The position numbers and the translations under genes were made by a program. Of a DNA stretch of 64,000 nucleotides, positions 9,489-17,063 are shown one piece after another (the first letter of the stretch is position 1; every line of letters starts with the position of its first letter). Origin of the DNA: Rhodobacter sp. (GTDB lineage Bacteria > Pseudomonadota > Alphaproteobacteria > Rhodobacterales > Rhodobacteraceae); NCBI GenBank assembly GCA_016704435.1, contig JADJAB010000003.1:372001-436000 (forward strand), in the 5' to 3' direction. The notes below the pieces were generated by a model. It was not told where the DNA came from. It searched no databases and was given only the letters and a program-made list of their open reading frames with translations.

Positions 9489-10031
9489 ATGCTGATGAAC
9501 ACCGCGGATGAAACCCTTTGCCTTGCCGCCGCCGGCGGTGACCGCGCGGCCTTCGCCACGCTGATCGGTCGCCACTACGACCGGATTCACGGGCTGGCCT
9601 GGCGGTTGACCGGATCGAAGGCCGAGGCCGAGGATCTGGCGCAGGACATCTGCGCCGCCCTGCCGTCCAAGCTGCGCGGCTGGCGGGCCGAAGCGCGGTT
9701 CACCACCTGGCTTTACCGCGTGGTTGTGAATGCGGCCCATGACCAGCGCCGCCGTCAGGCCACCCGCGCCCGGGCGGCCAACGGCTGGGGCGACTGGGAA
9801 CTGGCCCGCCAGGACGAGATCGCCGTGCAGGCCGAGGCGCAGGACTGGCTGATGACCGCCATGGCGCGACTGTCGCCCGAATTGCGCGACACCGTGGCGC
9901 TGACGCTGGGCGAAGAGATGACGCAGGCCGAGGCGGGCGCCGTTCTGGGTGTTTCGGAAGGCACCATCGCCTGGCGCATGTCCGAGGTGAAGAAGCGGCT
10001 GCGCGCGATGGCCGCGGAGGAAGCGAAATGA
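9489..10031 (+). CDS. ECF-type RNA polymerase sigma factor
   Basis: About 180 residues. Region 2 is visible in ALIGRHYDRIHGLAWRL, then GSKAEAEDLAQDI and RFTTWLYRVVVNAAHDQ. Region 4 is a helix-turn-helix in LSPELRDTVALTLGEEMTQA plus GVSEGTIAWRMSEVKKRLR. The start could be the ATG at 9489 or 9495; no strong Shine-Dalgarno is seen. It overlaps the following vWA gene by four bases (ATGA), so translation is coupled and the vWA protein may regulate or be regulated by this factor. It is divergent from the transglutaminase gene with a 105-base shared promoter region. Confidence 0.88.
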   Translation: MLMNTADETLCLAAAGGDRAAFATLIGRHYDRIHGLAWRLTGSKAEAEDLAQDICAALPSKLRGWRAEARFTTWLYRVVVNAAHDQRRRQATRARAANGWGDWELARQDEIAVQAEAQDWLMTAMARLSPELRDTVALTLGEEMTQAEAGAVLGVSEGTIAWRMSEVKKRLRAMAAEEAK

Positions 10032-12106
10032 GCGACGACCCCGACCTCAAGGCCCTGAAGGCGGCGCTGAAATCCGCGCCTGCGCCGCAGGCCGACGCAA
10101 AGGATTCCGCCCTGCGGCTGGCGATGGAAAATTTCGACCGCCTCCAAGGATCGACAGAACCGCTGCGTTCCAGTCAGGACCGCCCGCAAAGGGCGGGTTT
10201 CCTGAACGGAGTGCATGTCATGCTGAATTTCCTGACCTCGCGGCCCGCGCTGGCCGGAACCACCTCGATTGCAGCCCTGGTGATCGGCGTTGCCGTCATC
10301 CTGCCCATCACGCAAAACCGCACCCCCCCGGTGATGCCCAAGGTCACCGCCCCCGAGGCCCCTTCGCCGGTGTCGAAAACCGCCGAGGCCGCCGATGCCC
10401 CCGCCGTGCTCGAGGGCCGCGATCTGGCCGAGGCCGCCCCGGCCAAGCCCGATCTGCCGGAAGCCGAGGCTTCGCCCGCCGCCCCCGAGCCTGTCGCGAC
10501 GGCCCCGGCCGAGGGTGAAACCGGCACCGTGGCGCTGGCAACTCCTGAGGAAGCAGAAAGCGACGAGCGCAAACGCAAGGAAGCCCCCGCAGGCACCGGG
10601 GCGCCCGCCGCCGTGGCGGAAACGGCGCCCGTAGGACGAATCGCCAGCGACGGAATCGCCGACATGGCCGCCCTTCCCGTGCCTGCGCCGGACCCGATGC
10701 CGCAGATCGTCGATGACACCGAGGAATATTCCAACGCCCCCGCCAACCCGGTGAAGGTCACCGCCGAAGAGCCGGTCTCCACCTTCTCGACCGATGTCGA
10801 TACGGCCTCCTATTCCGTCGTCCGCTCGACGCTGAACTACGGCATGCTGCCCACGCCCGAACAGGTTCGGGTCGAGGAAATGGTCAACTATTTCCCCTAT
10901 GCCTACCCGGTGCCGGAACCGGGGCAGGCCTTCCGCACCACGGTTTCGGTGATGCCGACGCCATGGAACCCCGGCACGCGGCTGGTGACCATCGGGCTGC
11001 AAGGCGCGCTGCCGGCGGTGGCGGATCGTCCGGCGCTGAACCTGGTGTTCCTGATCGACACCTCCGGCAGCATGGAAGACCCGATGAAGCTGGGCCTTCT
11101 GAAGCAATCGCTGGCGCTGATGCTGCCCGAACTGCGCCCCGAGGACGAGATTTCCATTGTCACCTACGCCGGATCCGCCGGCCAGGTGCTGCCGCCGACC
11201 AAGGCGTCCGAGCGCGACACCATCCTGCGCGCGCTGGACAACCTGACCGCAGGCGGATCGACGGCGGGTGCCGAGGGGCTGGAACTGGCCTATCAGACCG
11301 CCAAGGCGATGCAGGCCGATGGTGAGGTTTCCCGCATCCTTCTGGCCACCGACGGCGATTTCAACGTCGGCGTCAGCGACCCCGAGGGCCTGATCGCCTA
11401 TGTCGCGAAAAAGCGCGAGCAGGACGGCACCTATCTGTCTGTGCTGGGCTTCGGTCGCGGCAATCTGGATGATGCCACGATGCAGGCGCTGGCGCAGAAC
11501 GGCAACGGCCAGGCCGCCTATATCGACACGCTGTCCGAGGCCCGCAAGGTGCTGGTCGACCAGCTGACCGGGGCGCTGTTCTCGATCGCCGACGACGTCA
11601 AGGTGCAGGTGGAATGGAACCCCGCCCAGGTCGCCGAATACCGCCTGATCGGCTATGAAACCCGTGCCCTGCGGCGCGAGGATTTCAACAACGACAAGAT
11701 CGACGCCGGCGAAATCGGCGCCGGGCTGCAGGTGACGGCGATCTACGAGGTCACGGCACCCGGTTCGGACGCGCTCTTGAACGATCCCTTGCGCTACGGC
11801 TCTGCCACCGCCCCGGAAGGCGAGGGCGAACTGGGCTACCTGCGCCTGCGCTGGAAGGCGCCGGGCGAGGACGAAAGCCAGTTGATCGAAACCCCGATCA
11901 CCGGCACCGAACCCGCCACCGAAGAGGCCCGCTTTGCCGCCGCCATCGCCGGTTTCGGCCAGCTTCTGCAGGGCTCGGTCTACCTTGGCGACTGGACCTG
12001 GGACGAGGCGATCGAGCTGGCCCTGTCGGCCCGCGGCGACGACCCCTTCGGCTACCGGATCGAGGCGGTCAACCTGATGCGGCTGGCCTACAGCCTCAGC
12101 CTCTGA
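10028..12106 (+). CDS. membrane-anchored von Willebrand factor A protein (YfbK-like)
   Basis: 692 residues. A short cytoplasmic N-terminus (1-70), one transmembrane helix (about 74-95) and a Pro/Ala/Glu-rich low-complexity spacer (95-240) precede a vWF_A N-terminal segment (STFSTDVDTASYSVVRSTLN) and a vWA domain. The vWA domain has a complete MIDAS: DTSGSM at about 344-349, the Thr in NLTAGGSTAGAEG and the Asp in LLATDGDFNVG. A C-terminal domain of the DUF3520 type follows, consistent with the YfbK family. The N-terminal layout (cytoplasmic tail, single helix, periplasmic domain) plus ATGA coupling to the ECF sigma factor gene suggests a sigma/anti-sigma-like sensor pair; that role is inference. 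Confidence 0.82.
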   Translation: MSDDPDLKALKAALKSAPAPQADAKDSALRLAMENFDRLQGSTEPLRSSQDRPQRAGFLNGVHVMLNFLTSRPALAGTTSIAALVIGVAVILPITQNRTPPVMPKVTAPEAPSPVSKTAEAADAPAVLEGRDLAEAAPAKPDLPEAEASPAAPEPVATAPAEGETGTVALATPEEAESDERKRKEAPAGTGAPAAVAETAPVGRIASDGIADMAALPVPAPDPMPQIVDDTEEYSNAPANPVKVTAEEPVSTFSTDVDTASYSVVRSTLNYGMLPTPEQVRVEEMVNYFPYAYPVPEPGQAFRTTVSVMPTPWNPGTRLVTIGLQGALPAVADRPALNLVFLIDTSGSMEDPMKLGLLKQSLALMLPELRPEDEISIVTYAGSAGQVLPPTKASERDTILRALDNLTAGGSTAGAEGLELAYQTAKAMQADGEVSRILLATDGDFNVGVSDPEGLIAYVAKKREQDGTYLSVLGFGRGNLDDATMQALAQNGNGQAAYIDTLSEARKVLVDQLTGALFSIADDVKVQVEWNPAQVAEYRLIGYETRALRREDFNNDKIDAGEIGAGLQVTAIYEVTAPGSDALLNDPLRYGSATAPEGEGELGYLRLRWKAPGEDESQLIETPITGTEPATEEARFAAAIAGFGQLLQGSVYLGDWTWDEAIELALSARGDDPFGYRIEAVNLMRLAYSLSL

Positions 12107-12130
12107 CCTTGCCGTCTGCGCAACGCAAAG

Positions 12131-12154
12131 GGCCCGGGCATCGCTGCCCGGGCC
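12131..12154. terminator. Bidirectional rho-independent terminator
   Basis: Perfect 10-bp stem GGCCCGGGCA / TGCCCGGGCC with loop TCGC, between the convergent vWA and Hsp20 genes. It is followed by TTCGTC on the plus strand and by CTTTGCG on the minus strand, so it can serve both. The U-tract is weak. Confidence 0.65.
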
Positions 12155-12175
12155 TTCGTCATTCCGCCGGGGTGA

Positions 12176-12646
12176 TCAGTTCACCGTTTCGGCCTTGGCC
12201 TCGATTGCCGGGGCCTCGCCCGCAGCGCGGGCGATCTCGATCCGGCGGGGCTTGGCTTCCTCGGGGATCTCGCGCGCCAGGTCGATATGCAGCATGCCAT
12301 GTTCATGCGCGGCCCCGGTGACCTTCACATGATCGGCCAGCGCGAAGCGACGCTCGAAGGCGCGGGTGGCGATGCCGCGGTGCAGGTAGCTGCGCTCGGC
12401 CTCGCCCTCGGCCTTGCGGGCCGCGACGTGCAGCGAGCCGTCCTTCACCTCGACCGACAGCTCTTCCGGGGAAAACCCGGCGACGGCGATCGAGATGCGG
12501 TAGGCATCCTCGGCGGTCTTTTCGATGTTGTAGGGCGGATAGGTCGGCTGGGCCACATCGGCCGACAGCACCCGGTCCATCAGATCGGCCACCCGGTCAA
12601 AGCCGACGGTGGCACGGTAAAGCGGGGCGAAGTCAAAGCTGCGCAT
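12176..12646 (-). CDS. Hsp20/alpha-crystallin small heat-shock protein (IbpA-like)
   Basis: 156 residues from the ATG at 12646. The N-terminus MRSFDFAPLYRATVGFDRVA is the IbpA-type leader seen in proteobacterial class A sHsps. The alpha-crystallin domain runs from YPPYNIEKTAEDAYRISIAV through EELSVEVKDGSLHV and GIATRAFERRFALADHV to the A-x-x-x-n-G-M/L-L motif in HEHGMLHIDLARE. The C-terminal I-x-I-like anchor is RRIEIA. It holds unfolding proteins for refolding in the cytoplasm during heat stress. A hairpin covering the Shine-Dalgarno (12652-12672) and a possible RpoH-type promoter (12743-12771) predict heat control. Confidence 0.92.
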   Translation of the reverse strand: MRSFDFAPLYRATVGFDRVADLMDRVLSADVAQPTYPPYNIEKTAEDAYRISIAVAGFSPEELSVEVKDGSLHVAARKAEGEAERSYLHRGIATRAFERRFALADHVKVTGAAHEHGMLHIDLAREIPEEAKPRRIEIARAAGEAPAIEAKAETVN

Positions 12647-12651
12647 GTCAT

Positions 12652-12672
12652 CATCCTTTCGCAAAAGCGATG
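12652..12672 (-). promoter_or_regulatory. Putative ROSE-like RNA thermometer hairpin on hsp20 mRNA
   Basis: Read on the minus strand, CATC + bulged G + CTTT, loop TGCG, then AAAG + GATG. All eight base pairs form around a single bulged G, and the 3' arm AAAGGATG is the Shine-Dalgarno, five bases before the ATG. The anti-SD arm contains UCGCU, which fits the UYGCU motif with bulged G that defines ROSE thermometers of alphaproteobacterial small heat-shock genes. A further GC-rich hairpin (CCCCCC-tt-GGGGGA type) lies upstream in the leader, as ROSE leaders usually have. Structure inferred by eye. Confidence 0.55.
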
Positions 12673-12742
12673 TGTCGTGACGCCCTCCCCCAAGGGGGGA
12701 CGGGCTGAACGCCGGGCCCGTCATGGCACCCGGCACAGCTTG

Positions 12743-12771
12743 ATCTGGGAAAGGTGGCGCGGGCTTTCAAG
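12743..12771 (-). promoter_or_regulatory. Possible RpoH (heat-shock sigma) promoter for hsp20
   Basis: On the minus strand, CTTGAAA (from 12771) is followed after a gap by CCCAGAT (12749-12743), 18 bases after CTTG. This resembles the alphaproteobacterial RpoH consensus CTTG-N17/18-C-rich -10. It would give a leader of roughly 90 bases ending in the hairpin at 12652-12672. The -10 match is partial. Confidence 0.35.
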
Positions 12772-12787
12772 ACCCCACCGGGTGCCG

Positions 12788-13648
12788 TCAGGGTTCGACG
12801 GCCTTCGGCGTCACGAAGCGGGCGCCGATGTCGCGGCTGTCACCGGTGCCGACACCCAGCCGCCGCACGCCAGGCGCCGCCTCTGCCGCCGCTGCCGCCG
12901 CCGCCCCAGCCACCGCCAAAGGCCGGCCGGCCGACAACAGCCCCTTGAGGTCGCGCACCACCCCCGGCAGGTCCATGCCATAGGCCACCTGCCCCTTGTC
13001 GGTCGGTCCGCCGGCCGAGATGATCGACACGATCCGCGCCCGGCTGCCGGAGCGGTCGAACACCGGCGCACCCGAGGCGCCGAAGGTCACGTCGCAATCC
13101 ATCGCGATCAGCCCGTCGCCGCGGTCCAGCACCGCGCATTCGCGCTGCCAGCTGAGCATCTCTTCGCGGCCCTTGGCATAGGACACCACCGAAACCGCAT
13201 CGCCCCTGCCCGGTGCAACCACCGAATATGGCGCCGCCACCGCCGCCGGGATCGGCTGGACCAGTTCCAGCAGCGCCACGTCATGCCGCACGTTGTCCGG
13301 CGAGACCGGCGTCACCGGATCATAGCCCGGATGCGCCACGGTGCGCCGCACCCGCGCCTCGGCGATCGCCTCGCCCTCGGCATAGCCGGCGCGGAAGGTC
13401 ATCTCTGCGGGGTCCACCGGGCGGCCCTGGTTGTCGAAGACGCAATGCGCCGCCGTCAGCACCAGATCGGTGGCGATCAGCGCGCCGGTGCAGAAGCTGT
13501 CCTCGCCGAGGTCGACACGCCCGACAGCCTCCCAGCCCAGAAGCTGGTCACGGCGGGTCAGCGGCTCCAGCCCCGTCGGCTCGGCCTCAAGGCCGGTCGC
13601 CGCGCATAGTGCCAGCAGCAGGCCGGCCAGGGCCGCACGCCGCCTCAT
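12788..13648 (-). CDS. trypsin-like serine protease (second of tandem pair)
   Basis: 286 residues from the ATG at 13648. A signal peptide (about 1-22) is followed by a chymotrypsin-fold domain with a complete triad: His68 in LTAAHC, Asp123 in RHDVALLEL, Ser192 in FGASGAP. The Cys pair around residues 171 and 185 and CTGALIA/TAAHC suggest disulfides, so it is exported. An Ala-rich tract (AGAAAAAAAEA) separates the catalytic domain from a C-terminal extension ending GARFVTPKAVEP. Its sister gene upstream ends GAKFVTP, and the two overlap by four bases (ATGA), so they are a tandem duplication expressed together. Confidence 0.88.
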   Translation of the reverse strand: MRRRAALAGLLLALCAATGLEAEPTGLEPLTRRDQLLGWEAVGRVDLGEDSFCTGALIATDLVLTAAHCVFDNQGRPVDPAEMTFRAGYAEGEAIAEARVRRTVAHPGYDPVTPVSPDNVRHDVALLELVQPIPAAVAAPYSVVAPGRGDAVSVVSYAKGREEMLSWQRECAVLDRGDGLIAMDCDVTFGASGAPVFDRSGSRARIVSIISAGGPTDKGQVAYGMDLPGVVRDLKGLLSAGRPLAVAGAAAAAAAEAAPGVRRLGVGTGDSRDIGARFVTPKAVEP

Positions 13649-14454
13649 GGCGTCACGAACTTGGCGCCTGACCCGGCGCCGCCCTTGAGAATGCGCACCC
13701 CGCTGGCCGCGCCATGGCCGGTTTCGCCGCGCGCCAACTCGGCCCGCAGCACCTTCAGCGGGATCTCCAGCGGCACCGCCAGCGCGACCTTGCGGCCTTC
13801 CATCTCGGCCTTGGCCGAGATCACCGAGACCACACGCGCCACCCCCCCGACCACCGAAAACACCGGCGCGCCGGACGAGCCGAAGTCGATGTCGCAAGAC
13901 AGGATCAGCGCCGGCACGGTCGAGGACAGGACCGCGCAGCCCTTTTCGATCGACGGCGCCTCCGAACGGTCCATCGCATAGCTGACGACCGAGACCGCGT
14001 CCCCGGTGCCGGGGCGGATATCGGTGCCGAAGGGCTGCAACTGCGGCAGAAGGATCGGCTGATCCAGTTCCAGAAGCGCAAGGTCATAGGCCACGCGCGC
14101 AACCTCGTCCTCGCCGGCATAGACGTAATCGGGATGCGCGACCGAGCGTTTCACCCCGCGATAGGCCTCGGCCCGGCCATTGCGCCAGCCGGCCTGAAAG
14201 CGGATCTGGTCATCCGGGGTGCGCGCGCCGGTATCCTTGTCGTAAAGGCAATGCGCCGCCGTCAGCACCAGCTGCGGCTCGATCAATGCGGCGGTGCAAA
14301 AGCCGCGCTCGCCCAGCATCAGCTTTCCGACCGATTGCCAGCCCTTGCCTTCATCGGCGGTCTGCATGCCGATCAGGCCGCTGACTTCGGCATGCGCCGG
14401 GGTGAAAACGGAAACGGCAAGGCCGATACTCACAAGCAGCGCAAGACGAAGCAT
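13645..14454 (-). CDS. trypsin-like serine protease (first of tandem pair)
   Basis: 269 residues. A signal peptide ends at about residue 22 (FTPAHA). The protease domain has His68 in LTAAHC, Asp124 in YDLALLEL and Ser194 in FGSSGAP, so it should be active, presumably in the periplasm or outside. The catalytic core is clearly paralogous to the downstream gene, with the same spacing of triad, Cys residues and C-terminal GxxFVTP. The 132-base region upstream holds no gene; it includes a CCCGAATTCGGG palindrome at 14487-14498 of unknown meaning. Confidence 0.88.
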   Translation of the reverse strand: MLRLALLVSIGLAVSVFTPAHAEVSGLIGMQTADEGKGWQSVGKLMLGERGFCTAALIEPQLVLTAAHCLYDKDTGARTPDDQIRFQAGWRNGRAEAYRGVKRSVAHPDYVYAGEDEVARVAYDLALLELDQPILLPQLQPFGTDIRPGTGDAVSVVSYAMDRSEAPSIEKGCAVLSSTVPALILSCDIDFGSSGAPVFSVVGGVARVVSVISAKAEMEGRKVALAVPLEIPLKVLRAELARGETGHGAASGVRILKGGAGSGAKFVTP

Positions 14455-14586
14455 CCGGCCTCCAGCAGTTTTGCTGTTGGGCTAGACCCGAATTCGGGCG
14501 GATTTGTGGCAAATCGTCCAACACCCCGCGCGCACTCGATTTCCTGCAAGGAACAGGACCGGAGTTTTCAATACCGCCGGGTCGCC

Positions 14587-15873
14587 CTAGCCTTCCAGCG
14601 CCCGCGGTTTCGGCCCGCCGGTCGCCCAGTCCAGAAGCTCCACCGTGTGCACCACCGGCACCCCGGTCCCCGAGCCGATCTGCATCATGCAGCCGATGTT
14701 GCCGGCCGCGATCACCTGCGGTGCCTTCGCCTCCAGCGTCGCCACCTTGCGACGCTTCAACTCGGCGCTGATCACCGGCTGCAACAGGTTGTAGGTGCCC
14801 GCAGAACCGCAGCACAGATGGCTGTCGGCAGGTTCCACCACCTCGAACCCCGCGCGCTTCAAGAGGTCCTTCGGCGCGCTCTTCACCTGCTGGCCGTGCT
14901 GCAACGAACAAGCCGCATGATAGGCCACCCGCAGCCCCTTCGGCGCCCCTTCTGGCAGGCCCAGCGTCACCAGAACCTCGCTGATGTCCCTGGTCAGGCG
15001 CGAGATTTCCGCCGCCTCTGCCGCCATGGGGCCCAGCCGGAACATGTGGCCGTAATCCTTGACCGTGGTGCCGCAGCCGCTGGTGTTGATGACGATCGCA
15101 TCCAGCCCGCCGGCTGACTTCTCGGCCATCCAGGCCCGGATATTCGCCGCCGCACTGCCATGCGCCATCGCCTCCTTGCCCATGTGATGGGTCAGCGCGC
15201 CGCAGCATCCCGCGCCCTTGGCAACCACCACCTCGCACCCCAGCCGCCGCAGCAGGCGGATGGTGGAATCGTTGATATCGGTGTTCAAGGCCTTCTGTGC
15301 GCAGCCCGTCATCAGGGCCACCCGCATCCGCCGCGCGCCCTGCGCCGGAAAGACCTGCGCATCGTCGTTGCGGGAAACCGGGGGCACCCGTTTCGGCGCC
15401 ATCGCCACCATCGCCCGCAGCCGCGCGTCCGGAATCAGCCGCTGGAACGGCCGCGCCATCTTGGCCCCCAGAAGCGCCAGCCGGAACCGTCCCGGATAGG
15501 GGATTACCCGCGAAAGGACCGCGCGCAAGACCCGGTCCATGAACGGCCGACGATAGGTCTTTTCCACATGCGCCCGCGCGTGGTCGATCAGATGCATGTA
15601 ATGTACGCCCGACGGACAGGTCGTCATGCAGGCCAGACAGCTGAGGCAGCGGTCGATATGCCGGACCGTGCGCTCATCCGCCGGATGGCCCTTCTCCAGC
15701 ATGTCCTTGATCAGGTAGATGCGGCCACGCGGGCTGTCCAATTCGTCGCCCAGAACCTGATAGGTGGGGCAAGTGGCGGTGCAGAACCCGCAATGCACGC
15801 ATGACCGCAGGATCTCGTTCGCCCGCGCAATGCCGGGGTCCTGCAGCTGCTGATCCGAGAAATTCGTCTGCAT
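14587..15873 (-). CDS. glcF: glycolate oxidase iron-sulfur subunit GlcF
   Basis: 428 residues. Two [4Fe-4S] ferredoxin motifs are near the N-terminus: C25-x2-C28-x2-C31-x3-C35 (SCVHCGFCTATCP) and C76-x2-C79-x2-C82-x3-C86 (RCLSCLACMTTCP). Two CCG-type domains (around GCAQKALN/GAGCCGAL and HAACSLQHGQQ/CCGSAGTYN) follow, as in GlcF and LldE-like proteins. GlcF carries electrons from the FAD subunits to the membrane quinone during oxidation of glycolate to glyoxylate. Its ATG overlaps the glcE stop by one base (TGATG), and glcD is upstream, giving the order glcD-glcE-glcF. Confidence 0.93.
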   Translation of the reverse strand: MQTNFSDQQLQDPGIARANEILRSCVHCGFCTATCPTYQVLGDELDSPRGRIYLIKDMLEKGHPADERTVRHIDRCLSCLACMTTCPSGVHYMHLIDHARAHVEKTYRRPFMDRVLRAVLSRVIPYPGRFRLALLGAKMARPFQRLIPDARLRAMVAMAPKRVPPVSRNDDAQVFPAQGARRMRVALMTGCAQKALNTDINDSTIRLLRRLGCEVVVAKGAGCCGALTHHMGKEAMAHGSAAANIRAWMAEKSAGGLDAIVINTSGCGTTVKDYGHMFRLGPMAAEAAEISRLTRDISEVLVTLGLPEGAPKGLRVAYHAACSLQHGQQVKSAPKDLLKRAGFEVVEPADSHLCCGSAGTYNLLQPVISAELKRRKVATLEAKAPQVIAAGNIGCMMQIGSGTGVPVVHTVELLDWATGGPKPRALEG

Positions 15874-16952
15874 CAGCCCATCAACCCCCGGTTCAGAATG
15901 CCGCGCGGATCGAACCTGGCGCGCAAACCGGCGGTCAGGGCCGCCACCTCCGGCGCTTCGGGCGCAAAGGCCGGCCCCTCGCCCCGCATCAAGAGCGCAT
16001 GGCCGCGACCGGCCACCGTCGCCCGCACCTCTGCCGCCCGCACTTCGGGCTGCAAGAGCCAGACCAGCCCGCCGCCCCAATCCCAGATCGCCTCGCCGCC
16101 CAGCCCCGCCACGATCCCGGCCGCCGCCGAGGGCACGACCGACAGCCGCCACACCGCGCCCGCACGCCCCGCAAAAGGCGCCACGTCGCGCACCTCGCGC
16201 CAGAAGGCGGCACTGCCTTCGCCTTCGGCCACCGCGGTATCCCCAGCCAACAGCGACCGCAGCCGCCCCACCCGATAGGCGACCGAACCAGTCATCCCCT
16301 CAACCCGAACCAGCGACCGCCCGCCGATCCGCGCCGCCCCCGACACGTCGAACGGCGACCCCAGCGCCTGCCGCAATGCCGCCAGCCCGGCCACGTCGTC
16401 CAGACCCTCCAGCACCAGCGTCGCCTCTGCTTCGGGCAGCGCCTGCACCTTGAAACTGACCTCGCTCAACACGCCCAGGGTGCCATGGCTTCCCGCCATC
16501 AGCTTGACCAGATCATAGCCGGTGACGTTCTTCATCACCCGCCCGCCGTTCTTCACCACGGTCCCGCTGCCATCGACGAACCGCACGCCCAACAGCGCAT
16601 CCCGGCAGGCCCCCGCCTGCACCCGCCGTGGCCCCGAGGCATTCGCCGCCACGACCCCGCCAATCGTCGATACCCCCTCGCGTCCCAACAGCGCCCGCAT
16701 GTCCGGCACCTCGAACGCCAGCCGCTGCCGCTCCCCGGCCAAGACCGCCGCCACCTCGTCCAGCGCCGTCCCTGCACCCACCACCAGCGTCAGCGCCGCC
16801 GGCTCATAGAGCCGCACCCCCGACAGACCGCCGGTCTCCAGCCCCACGCCTTCCACGCGGCCAATCGCCCGCGTCCCGCCGCCATGTATAGCCAGGGGCC
16901 CGGTCGCCGCCGCAATCATCCCTGCCAGTTCGGCTTCATTTTCCGGCCGCAT
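15873..16952 (-). CDS. glcE: glycolate oxidase FAD-binding subunit GlcE
   Basis: About 359 residues from the ATG at 16952 (MRPENEAELAGMI). An upstream in-frame ATG at 16967 lies inside the CCAAGATGAAG end of a family 1 repeat, so the inner start, preceded by a purine-rich GGGAAG, is preferred. The PCMH FAD domain includes IHGGGTRAIGR and GVVAANASGPRRVQAGACRD, then GRVMKNVTGYDLVKLMAGSH. The latter (NVTGYDL) is characteristic of GlcE. It forms the glycolate dehydrogenase complex with GlcD and GlcF. Length is normal for GlcE. Confidence 0.92.
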   Translation of the reverse strand: MRPENEAELAGMIAAATGPLAIHGGGTRAIGRVEGVGLETGGLSGVRLYEPAALTLVVGAGTALDEVAAVLAGERQRLAFEVPDMRALLGREGVSTIGGVVAANASGPRRVQAGACRDALLGVRFVDGSGTVVKNGGRVMKNVTGYDLVKLMAGSHGTLGVLSEVSFKVQALPEAEATLVLEGLDDVAGLAALRQALGSPFDVSGAARIGGRSLVRVEGMTGSVAYRVGRLRSLLAGDTAVAEGEGSAAFWREVRDVAPFAGRAGAVWRLSVVPSAAAGIVAGLGGEAIWDWGGGLVWLLQPEVRAAEVRATVAGRGHALLMRGEGPAFAPEAPEVAALTAGLRARFDPRGILNRGLMG

Positions 16953-16959
16953 CTTCCCT

Positions 16960-17002
16960 GCCTTCATCTTGGTCCAAATACTCTGCAGGGGGTAGCCCCT
17001 CG
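16960..17002 (-). repeat. Intergenic palindromic repeat, family 1 (copy B)
   Basis: On the minus strand a GC-rich hairpin GAGGGGCTACCCCCT is followed by GCAGAGTATTTGGACCAAG and ATGAAG. It matches the copies at 2824 and 32961. It fills the glcD-glcE gap of about 110 bases and supplies a decoy ATG for glcE. Confidence 0.7.
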
Positions 17003-17063
17003 GTTTCGCCGTCGGTTCAAGAAACCGATCGGCTGGGCGGGGCGCAAAGTCCCCCCGGCGCCG

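Noticed and set aside
14487..14498. CCCGAATTCGGG palindrome as an operator
   Set aside because: Only 12 bases, not clearly aligned with a promoter; a chance palindrome is plausible.
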